This document shows positions 53,317-64,000 of a DNA stretch of 64,000 bases, piece by piece. The stretch spans positions 695,351 through 759,350 of the forward strand of contig NW_019716262.1 of NCBI RefSeq assembly GCF_900074925.1, read 5' to 3'. Each line of letters begins with the position of its first letter. The first letter of the stretch is position 1. The translations under genes were made by a program, and so were the position numbers. The notes under the pieces are model-generated. The model saw nothing but the letters and a program-made list of their open reading frames with translations. It did no database searches and was not told the origin of the DNA. The stretch comes from Ramularia collo-cygni. Its lineage: Eukaryota > Ascomycota > Dothideomycetes > Mycosphaerellales > Mycosphaerellaceae.

Positions 53317-56300
53317 CTGCAATTCGTCTTGGTCAGCTTCGTAGACTTGACTTGACGAGATGGATCAGGTGATGGTGACTGACTGTGGGAGTTGTTTGGC
53401 GTGACGATCTTAAGACGGAAGACGGAAGCGAGTATGCTTTGGATCGGCAAGGTCCGGTCAATGGATCGTGAACGCTAGATGCTGAAGAGCCGACTGGGTG
53501 GTGTGAGTGTGATGAGCCGGGAAGTTGCAAGTTGAAAGCTGGATCGTCGAGGTGGTCGGCAGAGATATATAGTAGAGCAAAGGTGTCCTGGATGCAACTA
53601 CTTGATGAGGTTGCTTCGACACTTCCTACGCCAACTGAGGAGTTTGTCCTTTATGCCACCCTCTGGGTAGACACCGAGCTCAGCCAGTGACAGCTCCGGC
53701 GCACACAAGATTTTCGGATACAGACAACAGAAGATGAATTCAGCAAAGAGGCAAGATCTGGTGATACATGAAGGACGTCCGTCGTGCGACGTGCTGCCCT
53801 TTTCTCCTCCAACGCCCACCCGTGGTCACTACACGCCCAAAGCAGTAAGCAGAGAAAAAGTCATGGAAGCTAGGCGGGGTGGCTCACTCCTTCCCCGTCG
53901 ACGCGGCTGTGGGTTGGGATGTTCTGGTAGATGGATCCCTGTCGTGAGACAAGATTGCCGGGCTGCTTTCAGCGACGGTGGGTCAGAGGTGCAGTCGCGC
54001 AAGAGCAAGTGGTGCCTTGAACGGCGAGTCGACCCGCCGATCCACCACAACTCGAATCGGCGCGGGCCCAGTTCCCGGGCACTGGACAATGTTACACCAC
54101 GCATTTTCGACTCGATTCTGGGTTAAGGTTTAAACTTCTCATCGCGCGCAGGGGCATTCCGAGGCATTGGACAATCATGCCTCTGTTTGGATGGCATTGC
54201 CCAGCGACATCAGAAGACGTCGGTGTGCGAGAGAATGCTCACGTCCAGGCCGGACACTGCGGCCTCACCGCTGCGGGGTCCAGGCGCCCAATGTCCAAAG
54301 GAGCGGCGAGCATGCCGGTGTGCTTCAAGGAGCCGGCTGCAGACGCCACGAAGTCTAGGAAGAGCAGACGGACAGCGCTGACAACGGCACGTCCCAGCCG
54401 TATACGGCGCTCACCAAATCACTTGCGTTTCCAGGACGTCAAGACAGGCCACCCCAGTCCGGNTGATCGTTTACCGAGCCTATACCGCACAGAATTTGCA
54501 CGTNGCGAATTCGAGAGCATTCTTGTGGCTGCCCTGTCGAGTCGCAATCGTATGCATCACATTTCTTCCGCGATCCTATCGCATATGCCAAGCGATGCCG
54601 CGGACGCGGAGTGATCTATCGCACACCATCATCGATAGCACGCTCGTGGTCCTCCAGTAAATGTGGACGTCGCGGAATGTGCAGGCCTGCACTGGAGACT
54701 CATGACGCGTCAGATGAATTGTCACCCTCGTACCAAACACCAGCACATGCATGACTGACAGCTTGTCCATACCATCGGCGTGGTCACGTCCCCGTTTCCT
54801 GGATCCAAAAAGGCCACAGCCATGCAGGCGCACCTTGAAGTTCCCTCGATGTGCCGCACCATGCCTCTATCCGCGACATGTTACACCTTGCTCGCAGCGT
54901 CGAGCGCAGATATCTGTCGTTGCGCGGACTTTGAGAAATGGTCTGCCTCCTGCACTGGTGGCGTGAATGGGAAAGTTCACACACTCCACATCTCCAAGGC
55001 AAGGAGCCAATCTCGCCCAGAGCGTGATATCGAACAAGNCAGGTCAAGGGTATGGCGTTCGCCAATGTAGCCCACACGGCTTGTTTGCGTTACGGAACGC
55101 AGGGCAGAACGTGGAGAAGCTCGGTGATGGTCTGCAGGCTGACCTGCCGACCGTGGCTCATCATCCAAGGCTCACCCAGCTACCAGTTATGCGGCAGTTC
55201 ACCACATTCCTGTGTTGGTGACAATCATCGATGCGTCGTACAGGCCACACGTCCATGGCAGTGGACTACTCACTGTGGATCAATTGCATGCCAGGACAAT
55301 CACTACGTTCGTCAACATTGCTTCAGCATTTTCCCCAGCGAGATCGAGATGAGCCCTCCCGACGACCATTTAGCTTGTATTTGTTAGTCACAGACACGCG
55401 GATCTCGTTAACCCCGCCTGCGAACTTGTCCATACCGCTTCCTGGCTAGGCACTTACAGCCCCGCCATCGCCCATACTCAGGCGGAGATGTGCAGACGGA
55501 GAGAAATCAAGCGGGTGTAACGTGTCACTGGGTTGTCATAAACTCGGAGATGGACCGAACTGCGTGATGGAGTCCGCCCTGGCGTTGCGGCTCACCAATC
55601 CCCACTTCATTGCAGATCCCTATTGCGCAACTTGCTGCATTCGCTGCAGGTACAAATGTCTCAGAGAGACTGGAGCCCGGTCACCGGGTCGTGCCATTGG
55701 CCCTACCCCACGATGAGAAGGGACATTTTCCTAGACACCCCGAAAATCCTGAGCGGGCTGTGCTACCGCAGAGGATGGCGGTGATCTGATCTACCCTACG
55801 TTGAACCTCCAGAACGGCCCAGGCAAGTATTGCAGCGGGCAGCCCGGTGATCCAGCCCAGCAACGAGACTGCAAGTAGCAGGAAATTTGTGACGAAGTGG
55901 ATCTCCATTGACTGATCATTCGCCTTTTGTCAACTTGATGTCCCCTGCGAGCATGGCTCTGAACAGTGATGTGGGCTTTCGCATGTTGGTGCTTGCTTCT
56001 TCTTCCAACGAGCACAGCATATAGTCGCACTCTCAGGCAACCTCGGAGACTTAAATGCATGGCGGCCGAGGAGGGAAAACCACAGGAGCTATGCGTGCTC
56101 GGACAGGCGCTGACAGCCACCTAACCAGACCGGGTAAGACCCATGGCTTGCGATCCCAGTCTCCGGTCTTCACTTGAGCATTGCCGTACAGAAAGTGAGG
56201 CAATGCCACACATTCGGATGAACAGAGATGCGACAGTTGGCTATCGTGTGAAGTGATAAGTTGATCGACACTTGCGGACACCGTCTTCCGGATCAAATTC

Positions 56301-57603
56301 ACGATGAAGACGTGGTGGAGATTGCCGATTCTATAGCCTGCNCGAGGTTAACGCGCTGACCTTACTTCTGTCAAACNCAAACTTAGGGCCCAAGGTGGAC
56401 TTCACGTCGATTTCCGCTCGAGGACTGGCTCGCTTATCTCGCAGATTGAACCAAGTCGGTTGACGGCAAGTCGATACCTTGATTCCTGTGAATTAAAGTG
56501 CAAGCTCGACATGGAGAGGTTTACAGCGTCATTGCGCGTCGGAGTGACAGCCTCGCAAACCAACCAATATTCCAGAGTGCTGTAGAGCCAGTTGTGGTGG
56601 TAGGAACTACTGGAAACAGGAATTGTACATGTATAAGTATGCCATCTTCCGTGCAGGTTGTAACTCAGATGCGCCGAGACGCTACCTGGTACGCATAATG
56701 TTCTAGTGCCGCCTTCTCCTTCGATGCCTGATCGAGATGGAGCAGGCTGTGAGGCCGTCAGCCGAACCGTTCCTCGGCAACGCGAGGCGTTGCACGCGAG
56801 GGTTTCATATGAAACGTCGAGATGTTTCCAGATGGTAATAATCGCGTATACATCCATGTCGCTGGGACCCGGTAGCAAGCGACGGGAGTTCCGCGGTCTT
56901 CTGATGGGAGTCTGTTCTTTCTAGTCGCCATTACGATCAACATCTTGCCATTGGGAGTTGGTGTAGGATTTCATGTCGCCGCCGAGGCACCTGTCGCGCG
57001 AAAACAGTGTTTATCATGGCGGAATCCCCGTGAGGCCAGGCGGACCAACAGCATGGACCAGCTATTGATCGGCGATGTTGGCTGCAATATGTAAACTCAT
57101 GTGAGGCATGTTGACATACAGCATCAGACCACGCTCGAAGGCATGTCCACTGGTTCGACCCGTGGGAGCCCGCCGCAATTGTCCGATGTCCGTGGGGCCA
57201 TGGCACTGTTTCGACAAATATCGAATGCAGACTGCAGAGAGAGACAAGTATTTTCCCGACGTCGGAAGATGCTGTATGCTATGCTCTGCTATGCTATTGA
57301 GCTGAGATGGATTATAGAAGTTCTTCGAAGTTTGTAGAAGGCGCGAAGTCAGAGCGGGATCAGCCGCATGGAGCCTGCAAGCAGAAAGTATCATCAACCT
57401 TTCAAGAAATTTGAGCCTTTCCAAAACATCGCGCCCATCTTGTTTCCCCCCACCACCTGACGCCCACTCGAAAATCACCCACCCTCACCGACAATACATT
57501 ACTTGCATTGCATCTCTCGCAGGACTTCTGCAGCGCCGGTCACACCCAAGCACCTTCCCTGCCGTCACACCACACCGCTCAACAGAATCGAGAACAGCAC
57601 ATC
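53317..57603. other. gene-poor region
   Basis: 4.3 kb without a gene I can support. Frames of 60-160 codons occur on both strands but share nothing with known families and have no consistent splice structure. Ns at 54463, 54504, 55039, 56342, 56377. Base composition looks like the rest of the window, so there is no obvious RIP-degraded transposon. The last 180 bases are the C-rich 5' UTR of the chaperone gene. Confidence 0.5.
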
Positions 57604-60177
57604 ATGTCTGTTGTTGGCTTGGATTTCGGTGTCCAGAACTCGGTCATCGCAGTCGCCCGCAACAAGGGTGTCGATGTGATTGCCAATGAGGTCTCGAACC
57701 GCGCAACACCGTAAGTATCAGTTTGACAGCTGAATGTTGCTTCATTCTAACATTCTTGCAGATCGCTTGTGGGCTTTGGCGCCCGCAACAGATATCTCGG
57801 CGAAGCTGCAAAGACACAAGAAGTTTCGAACCTCAAGAACACCGTCGGCTCCCTCTCGCGCCTCGTAGGTCGCTCATTAAACGATCCGGATGTTCAGATT
57901 GAGCAGGATTACGTCTCNGCACCGCTCGTCGATGTCAATGGCCAGGTCGGCGCCGAGGTCACGTACCTGGGCCAGAAGCAAAAGTTCACTGCTTCGCAGC
58001 TGACTGCCATGTTCCTCACAAAGGCACGCGAGACGGCATCAAAAGAGTTGAAGCTCCCAGNAAATGACATGGTTATCGCCGTGCCAGCGTGGTACACAGA
58101 TGCACAGCGGAGAGGAATACTGGACGCTGCCGACATTGCGGGCATCAAAGTCCTGCGCCTCATCAACGAGACGACAGCGACAGCGCTTGGATACGGTATC
58201 ACCAAGCTGGACTTGCCCAGCGCAGAGGAGAAGCCACGAAGAGTCGCATTCATCGACATTGGTCACACCAACTACACCGTCTCCATCTGTGAATTCAGAA
58301 AGGGAGAGCTCAAGGTGGTCGCCACGGCCTACGACAGGCATTTTGGTGGTCGCAACTTCGACAAGGCCATTGTCGAGCACTTCCGTGCTGAATTTAAGGA
58401 GAAGAACAAGATTGGTTAGTACATTCCCATTTTCATCAACCAGCACAAATTCAGTCCCGGCGAAAATGGCGGGCGAACCGTCCAAAGCTCATCTCGACAT
58501 TATCGCTGTGCAGTCTAGCTAACTCAACTCCTTTCTAGACATCAACGAGAACCCCAAGGCACGCCTGCGTGTCGCCGCTGCATGTGAGAAGCTAAAGAAG
58601 GTCCTCTCTGCCAACGCCATCGCTCCAATCAACATCGAGTCGCTTATGAACGATGTGGACGTTCGCGGCATGATGAAGCGTGAGGAGTTGGAGGAGTTGG
58701 TCAAGCCTCTTCTCGAGCGTGCGACTGTTCCCCTCGAGCAGGCTCTCGCCGAGGCGAAGCTCAAGGTTGAAGACATCGACATTGTTGAGCTGGTGGGTGG
58801 CTGCACCCGTGTTCCAGCTCTCAAATCCGCTATCCAGACCTTCTTCGGCAAGACGCTTTCGTTCACCCTCAACGCCGACGAGGCCATTGCTCGTGGGTGT
58901 GCTTTCAGCTGTGCTATCCTTTCTCCGGTCTTCCGCGTGCGCGACTTTAGCGTACAGGACATTGTCAACTACCCGATCGAGTTTGCGTGGGAGAAATCCG
59001 CAGACATTCCAGACGAAGACACAAGCCTGACTGTCTTCAACAAGGGCAACGCCATGCCTTCCACCAAGATCTTGACATTCTACCGAAAACAACCATTTGA
59101 CCTTGAGGCGAAGTACGCCAAGCCAGAGGGTCTGCCAGGAAAAGTCAACCCATGGATCGGACGCTTCAGCGTGAAGGGCGTCAAAGCAGACAGCAAGGAC
59201 GACTTTATGATCTGCAAGCTCAAGGCGCGCCTGAACTTACACGGAGTACTCAACGTCGAGCAGGGTTACTACGTGGAGGACCAGGAGATCGAGGAGCCGA
59301 TCCCCGAATCCAAGGATGAGAAGAAGGATGGCGATGTGAGTAATGCCTTTTTGACGCGTTGTGCTTATGTTTTGGACGAGGAAGACGCAAAAGCCATGGA
59401 GGTAACGGCTGCCGATTTCTTGCGATTGCACATTGAACAACGCGCGGCGAAACGCCCGAGATTCGAACCATTGCTGACGACTCGACGACAGGCAATGGAG
59501 ACCGACGACAAGGCAAACGGCGACGCGCCCAAGACCCGCAAGGTAAAGAAACAGGTTCGCAAGGGTGACCTGCCGCTGTCTACCGCTTCGGCGTCGCTTG
59601 ACCAATCGACCAAGGATTCGTACATGGAGAAGGAAGGCCAGATGATTGCCGATGACAAGCTTGTTGCTGAGACCGAGGACAAGAAGAACGAGCTTGAGTC
59701 CGAGATCTACTCCATGCGTGGAAAGATCGATGAGCCGTATGAGAGCAATGGCTACTCTGAGTTCGCTAGCGAAGAGGAGAAGCAGAAGATTCGCGAGAAG
59801 TGCGAACAGCTTGAGGTAAGAAATGACAAGCCTGCTCATCTGAACATGCTAACAACAAACAGGAATGGTTGTACGATGAAGGCGATGATGCCAGCAAGGG
59901 TCAGTACATTGCCAAGATGGATGAGCTGCGAGCTTCTGCCGGTCCTATTGTGCAACGTTTCAACGATAGGCGGCAGGAGGAGGAGGATGCCCGACGGAAG
60001 GTCGAGGAGGAGGCCGCTGCCAAGCGACGCGCAGAACTCGAGGCCAAGAAGAAGGCCGAGGATGAGAAGAAAAAGGCCGAGGAGGCCGCAAAGAAGGCTG
60101 CCCCTGAAAAGGCGGACGAGGAGATGAAGGACGCTCCAGCTGACACCGAGGCGCCTGCTGCTGAGGAGACTTCTTAG
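57604..60177 (+). CDS. Hsp70-superfamily chaperone, Sse/Hsp110 type
   Basis: Exons 57604-57710, 57762-58414, 58539-59335, 59492-59815, 59863-60177 give 731 residues. Hsp110 proteins act as nucleotide-exchange factors for cytosolic Hsp70 and hold unfolded clients. The actin-like ATPase begins SVVGLDFGVQNSVIAVARN and includes VPAWYTDAQRRGILDAADIAG, LINETTATALGYG, FIDIGHTNYTVS, and VELVGGCTRVPALK. The Sse-type substrate part follows, then a Lys/Glu/Ala-rich C-terminus ending APAAEETS. GHTNYT and FGVQNS distinguish it from classical Hsp70. The third intron (156 bp) is a multiple of three and lacks a stop, so a form 52 residues longer can be read. Ns at 57918 and 58061. Confidence 0.94.
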
Positions 60178-61036
60178 ACGGGTTTACAGGCTCAGGTTCA
60201 CGGCATGATGATGAAAATTGGCTCAGCATAGCGAGTCGTGGTTACGAAGGATACATGACTTCCTTTTGTCCTTGCATTATGTGTTGACGTGGGGAGCTGA
60301 ATGGATAGATAGACTAACGACAATGAAATTCCATGGTTGAGCGTATGTTCAAAAAGTCTTTATGCTCATTTTGGCATTTGGGTCGACTGTTGTCATGCCA
60401 GTGGTTGAGCGCTGGATGTTTGGAAGTGTATGTTTTGCAGGCTTGTGCAGGACTTGACGGTCTATATCCACTCACAAGGTTGCACAGCGGCACATGATTG
60501 AAGGATGCTCAGCAGAATTACCTCTAGACAATGACCGCACGAAATGGTTCTCCCTGGACTGCAAAGTCGCGAGATGCTGCTACCCCAACCCTAACCCTAT
60601 GGGCAGCCCGAGCACGACGGATTCTGAGTTCAGCACCATAAGGTGAGACGCAACATCATCATCACCATCAACACTCCAATACTCTACATATCTACGGCAA
60701 GTAAACGTTGCAATACCTGTCACGGGCACGGACAAGATCCTTAGCAAGAGCAGCATGAACTTACACCGTGCAAACTACATGTACTCACATCAGGTTCGAC
60801 ACCGACTCCCCAAGGTGTTTCGCACAGCGCCTGCCGATCTTCCACTGGTTCAAGAACGCCACGCAAAAGACAACCGCGAGGGGGTGGCTTCTTGGCACGC
60901 AGTCGCCCTTTGGTACGCAGAGCGACTGCTACATACTCTTCTTTCATCATCACATCGATTTCATCACATATTTCTTCCATCATGGCCGCTAGTTTCCAGC
61001 CCTGAATCTCTCTTCTCTGCATTTGTTCCACTAATC
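60178..61036. other. intergenic region
   Basis: Between the chaperone and the mannosidase. Contains a short telomere-like CCCTAACCCTA near 60588. No gene supported. Confidence 0.5.
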
Positions 61037-64000
61037 ATGTCTAACGTTGAATCGTACAAATTGCTCGAGGATGGAGAGGTCCCAGCTGCTGAGCCCGAGT
61101 TGGAGTCTGCTGTTCCAGTCAGCAAAGCAAAACGACAGTTCTTGGAATCCTTACAGTCCGTGAAGACATACTTTGAGTATATTAGGAATAATACGCCGAA
61201 GTGGATTAGACCAGTCTGCGGTTTATGGTCATGCGTGTCCCTACTTGCTGCAATGTTGGTTGCAGTGATCTTAGCACTGGTTGTTCTGGGTGCTTTTGGA
61301 AGTGGTGTCGGTGAAGATGTATTGGGGTACATTGATCCCCTGATTGGCNCGGGTCCTGGAGGTACGCCAAAGGACGATATCTCTTACTTATGTATAGTGT
61401 TGACATTTGACAGGCCATGTCTTCGCAGGAGCCAGGTAAGACGCTGGAGGCAGAAGATCTTCTGTATATCCGAGAAATGTCTCTCGTGCTTATACTGGGT
61501 CTTGAAGCTTACCCAAAACGTATACGAGTTCGCTAACACTTCCAACCTGTTCTAGTCTGCCGTTTGGAATGGCGAAGCCTGTTGCTGATTCGATGGGCAA
61601 GGAGAAGATGGGAGGGTTTGCTTCTGACCATGCGAGGATCAACGCGTTCAGCAGCTTGCACGATTCAGGCACGGGTGGAGTAAGTTGCTTTCTATTCGTT
61701 TCAGTCGAAGCTGTCGATGAGACTCGACCACGAGGGCGAACACAACGTTCATAAGTACTTCTCAGGGGGTCCACGCTCGACGCAAACCACCCAAGCGAAT
61801 GTTCCCCAAATCGAAAGCTCTAGTCTAGCTGATANAGGGCGTTTGGAAAACTGCGTCCAACCTGAACATTTGGAAACATCTCTAAACTCGCATCGAGAGC
61901 AAACCCTCTGACTAACGTCATCATTCGAAGACATACTAACAGTCACACAGAGCCCGTCGATGGGCAATTTCCCAATCTACCTGCAACCATCTTGTCCGAA
62001 CATTACAGAGTGCAAGCTGAATAAAGCCTACAGAGGCTCACCATATATCTCAGAATCAGTCAACGCAGCTCCTGGTACGATTACCCTTGGTTGACCAAGA
62101 GAAAAGGAGGCTATGGATTAACATTGTGCAGGTTACTTCGCCATTAGCTTGGAGTCAGGACTCCATGCTGAGATGACGGCGTCAGAACGAGCTTCACTGT
62201 TCAAGTTCACTTTCGCCAACAGTACCGACGTGCTACATCCAGTTCTGATGCAAGATGGTAAGCCCGTGTGTTCTCTCACGAAGTTCCAAGACTANTGGCT
62301 GTGCAGGATCCGATCTTCCGGGCAGCCACGGACCAAGGTCGTTGTATGTGAATGCTAGCACCGGGAGGATGACCGCCGAGGTGAGCTGCTCTTGATCGTC
62401 TGGAAAATCTTGTCGCTAACCGTGAAAGGGACGTTTCAATCCTTCATTTGGCCAAGGGACCTACAAGACATATACTTGCATTGACATCAAAGGAGCCCAG
62501 GTTGAGTCTGTCGGGGGCTTCAACTTTACTGCAGTCTATCCAGGTCTGACGTCCATGCCTTCACCCACCCAGTACACGGGACCGAGACAAGGCGTTTACA
62601 TGCGGTTCAAAGACTTCCAGCAAGGCGACCAATTTTTTGTCCGAGTCGGGTTGTCTTGGCTCAGCATCGAACGTGCCTGCGAGAATGCGGAAAAGCAGAT
62701 CGGAGACTGGAATTTTGACCGTCTTCGAAGAGAGGCCGAGAAGGCGTGGAGGAAGAAGCTGTCGCCGATACGAATTGACTCAACGGGCGTGGATCGATCG
62801 CATCTTCGCAATTACTGGAGTGGCGTGTACCGCGCTTTTCTAAGTCCACAAGACTACACTGGTGAGAATCAGCTCTGGAACAGCACGGAACCATACTACG
62901 ACTCCATGTACTGCATATGGGACACGTTCCGCGGGGTTCACCCTTTCTTCACACTTGTTGATACAGTGTCTCAATCGAGAATTGTCCGGTCGCTCATCGA
63001 TGTGTACAAGAATCTCGGCTGGCTGCCAGATGTGAGTATTTCGAACATCACACGATTGACATCTTGCTGACAGCTCTCAGTGNCGGATGAGCTTCTGTAA
63101 GGGCCTTACACGTGCGTGACAGCTTGAGTCGCTCCTCTCATTGATTTCAACGCTAACTTGTTTTGTAGAGGGCGGGTCGAATGCGGATGTCGTGATTGTC
63201 GACAGCTACGTCAAAAAGCTCAGCGGAGTCGACTGGGACCAAGCATACGCGGCGGTCGTCAAAGATGCAGAAGAACAGCCTCCGAATTGGGACATTGAGG
63301 GACGAGGTGGCTTGCAGTCATGGAAGTCGGTCGGTTATATCCCCTACCACGATACTGATCAAGGTGGCATGCGGACGAGATCTGTATCCCGGACTGTGGA
63401 ATATGCGTACAACGGTACTACAAACTATTCAAGGATCAAGCGGTCTCAGACTGACCTTTCACAGACTTTGTCATTGCTTTGATGGCGAACGGAACCAATC
63501 GAGAGTCCGATTACCAGAAATATCTTGAACGATCGGGCAATTGGCGAAACGTTTACAACGAGGATCTGGAGTCAATGGGCTTCAAAGGGTTTCCTCAGCC
63601 GAGATTCAAAAATGGCACCTGGGGCTTCCAGAATGCCACCCTCTGCTCTGCGCTCAACCACTTCGACAGCTGCTACCTCAATCCGTCTGGACATGAGACC
63701 TACGAAGGCAGCCCATGGCTCTATTTGTTCTATGTCCCGGGCGACATGCAAGGCCTGATCAATCTGCTTGGAGGCCGCGACGCTTTTCTCCAGCGCCTCG
63801 ACAAGCTTCACACCAGTGGAGTGCTCTATATGGGAGATGAGCAAGCGTTCCTGACGGCCTTTTTATACCATTACGCCGGACGTCCTGGACTTTCGAGCAA
63901 GATGACCCATCGTTACATCCCCTCCATGTTCAACGACACGATCGAGGGCATTCCCGGCAATGACGATAGCGGTTCGATGGGGGCATTTGTATTCTTCAGC
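61037..64000 (+). CDS. GH92 alpha-mannosidase, membrane-anchored (3' end off window)
   Basis: Exons 61037-61361, 61414-61435, 61556-61679, 61951-62074, 62132-62257, 62307-62380, 62429-63031, 63081-63111, 63169-63414, 63465 to the edge: 737 residues in the window. GH92 enzymes remove alpha-linked mannose with Ca2+. The catalytic fold begins DPLIG then GGHVFAGASLPFGM, assembled from three exons including one of 22 nt. Later hallmarks are SMYCIWDTFRGVHPF, RSVSRTVEYAYNDF, and GNDDSGSMGAFVFFS near the right edge. A single membrane helix at 62-87 with a 60-residue cytosolic head makes it a type II membrane protein; most fungal members I know are secreted. Ns at 61349, 61835, 62295, 63083. Confidence 0.92.

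Noticed and set aside
56402..56878. 158-codon minus-strand frame in the gene-poor region
   Set aside because: No homology that I recognise, no upstream UTR-like sequence and no splice signals; not enough to call a gene.
59440..59475. Minus-strand GGTTCGAATC, the T-loop core of a tRNA
   Set aside because: No matching acceptor stem, anticodon arm or A-box upstream; it lies in an intron of the chaperone gene.

Overview
The window is nuclear DNA of a filamentous ascomycete (Pezizomycotina). I would guess Dothideomycetes, but the sequence alone does not settle the class. The case for a fungus is short spliceosomal introns (mostly 46-70 bp, GT-AG with CTAAC-type branch sites), fungal families (Zn2Cys6 regulator, vacuolar PMC-type Ca2+-ATPase, Sse/Hsp110, Rdh54, NRPS-like carboxylic acid reductase, GH92 mannosidase, BIM1-like copper protein) and compact, alternating gene orientation. 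I rebuilt exon structures by hand from reading frame, splice sites and family conservation. About 27 protein genes are supported. No rRNA, tRNA, CRISPR array or intact transposon was seen.

Layout, left to right. 0-5 kb: a mitochondrial carrier of the MME1 type (cut by the left edge), a SAP-like multi-membrane protein, and a sideroflexin. 5-14 kb: an 11-exon sugar transporter diverging from a PMC-type Ca2+-ATPase. The DNA between them carries two assembly artefacts: an Illumina adapter inside a 197-bp duplication, and a 163-bp duplication with a 24-N run over the 5' end of the ATPase gene. 14-22 kb: Zn2Cys6 regulator, hotdog thioesterase, Rdh54-like DNA translocase, cupin, DUF4202 protein. 22-29 kb: DHA1-type MFS pump, a short-chain dehydrogenase lacking the usual catalytic Tyr, and a fatty-acid elongase with a long charged tail.

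29-33 kb: a run of small stress-type genes (hydrophilic 85-aa protein, NTF2-like protein, peroxiredoxin-like protein, OsmC). Their upstream regions carry TGACGTCA or TGACGTAA, the CRE element bound by Atf1/AtfA-type bZIP factors. The last two diverge from one 454-bp promoter. 33-39 kb: a 13-exon A-T-R carboxylic acid reductase and a GNAT acetyltransferase, separated by a 16-bp perfect inverted repeat.

40-44 kb: a ferric/cupric reductase with a Met/Asp/His-rich N-terminus diverges from a BIM1-like secreted copper protein. Between them lie two copies of TGAGCAAG, close to the Mac1 copper-response element. I read this pair as a candidate copper-acquisition module. 44-53 kb: Whi5/Nrm1-like regulator, mitochondrial PDK/BCKDK-type kinase, Ure2-like GST with a hexapeptide repeat, CalB-like secreted lipase, a three-exon gene for a 27-residue Cys-rich (metallothionein-like) peptide, and a 55-residue Cys-rich protein. 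53-57.6 kb is gene-poor. 57.6-64 kb: Sse/Hsp110 chaperone and a membrane-anchored GH92 alpha-mannosidase cut by the right edge.

About 45 isolated Ns are scattered through the window. In coding sequence they behave as single masked bases that keep the frame.
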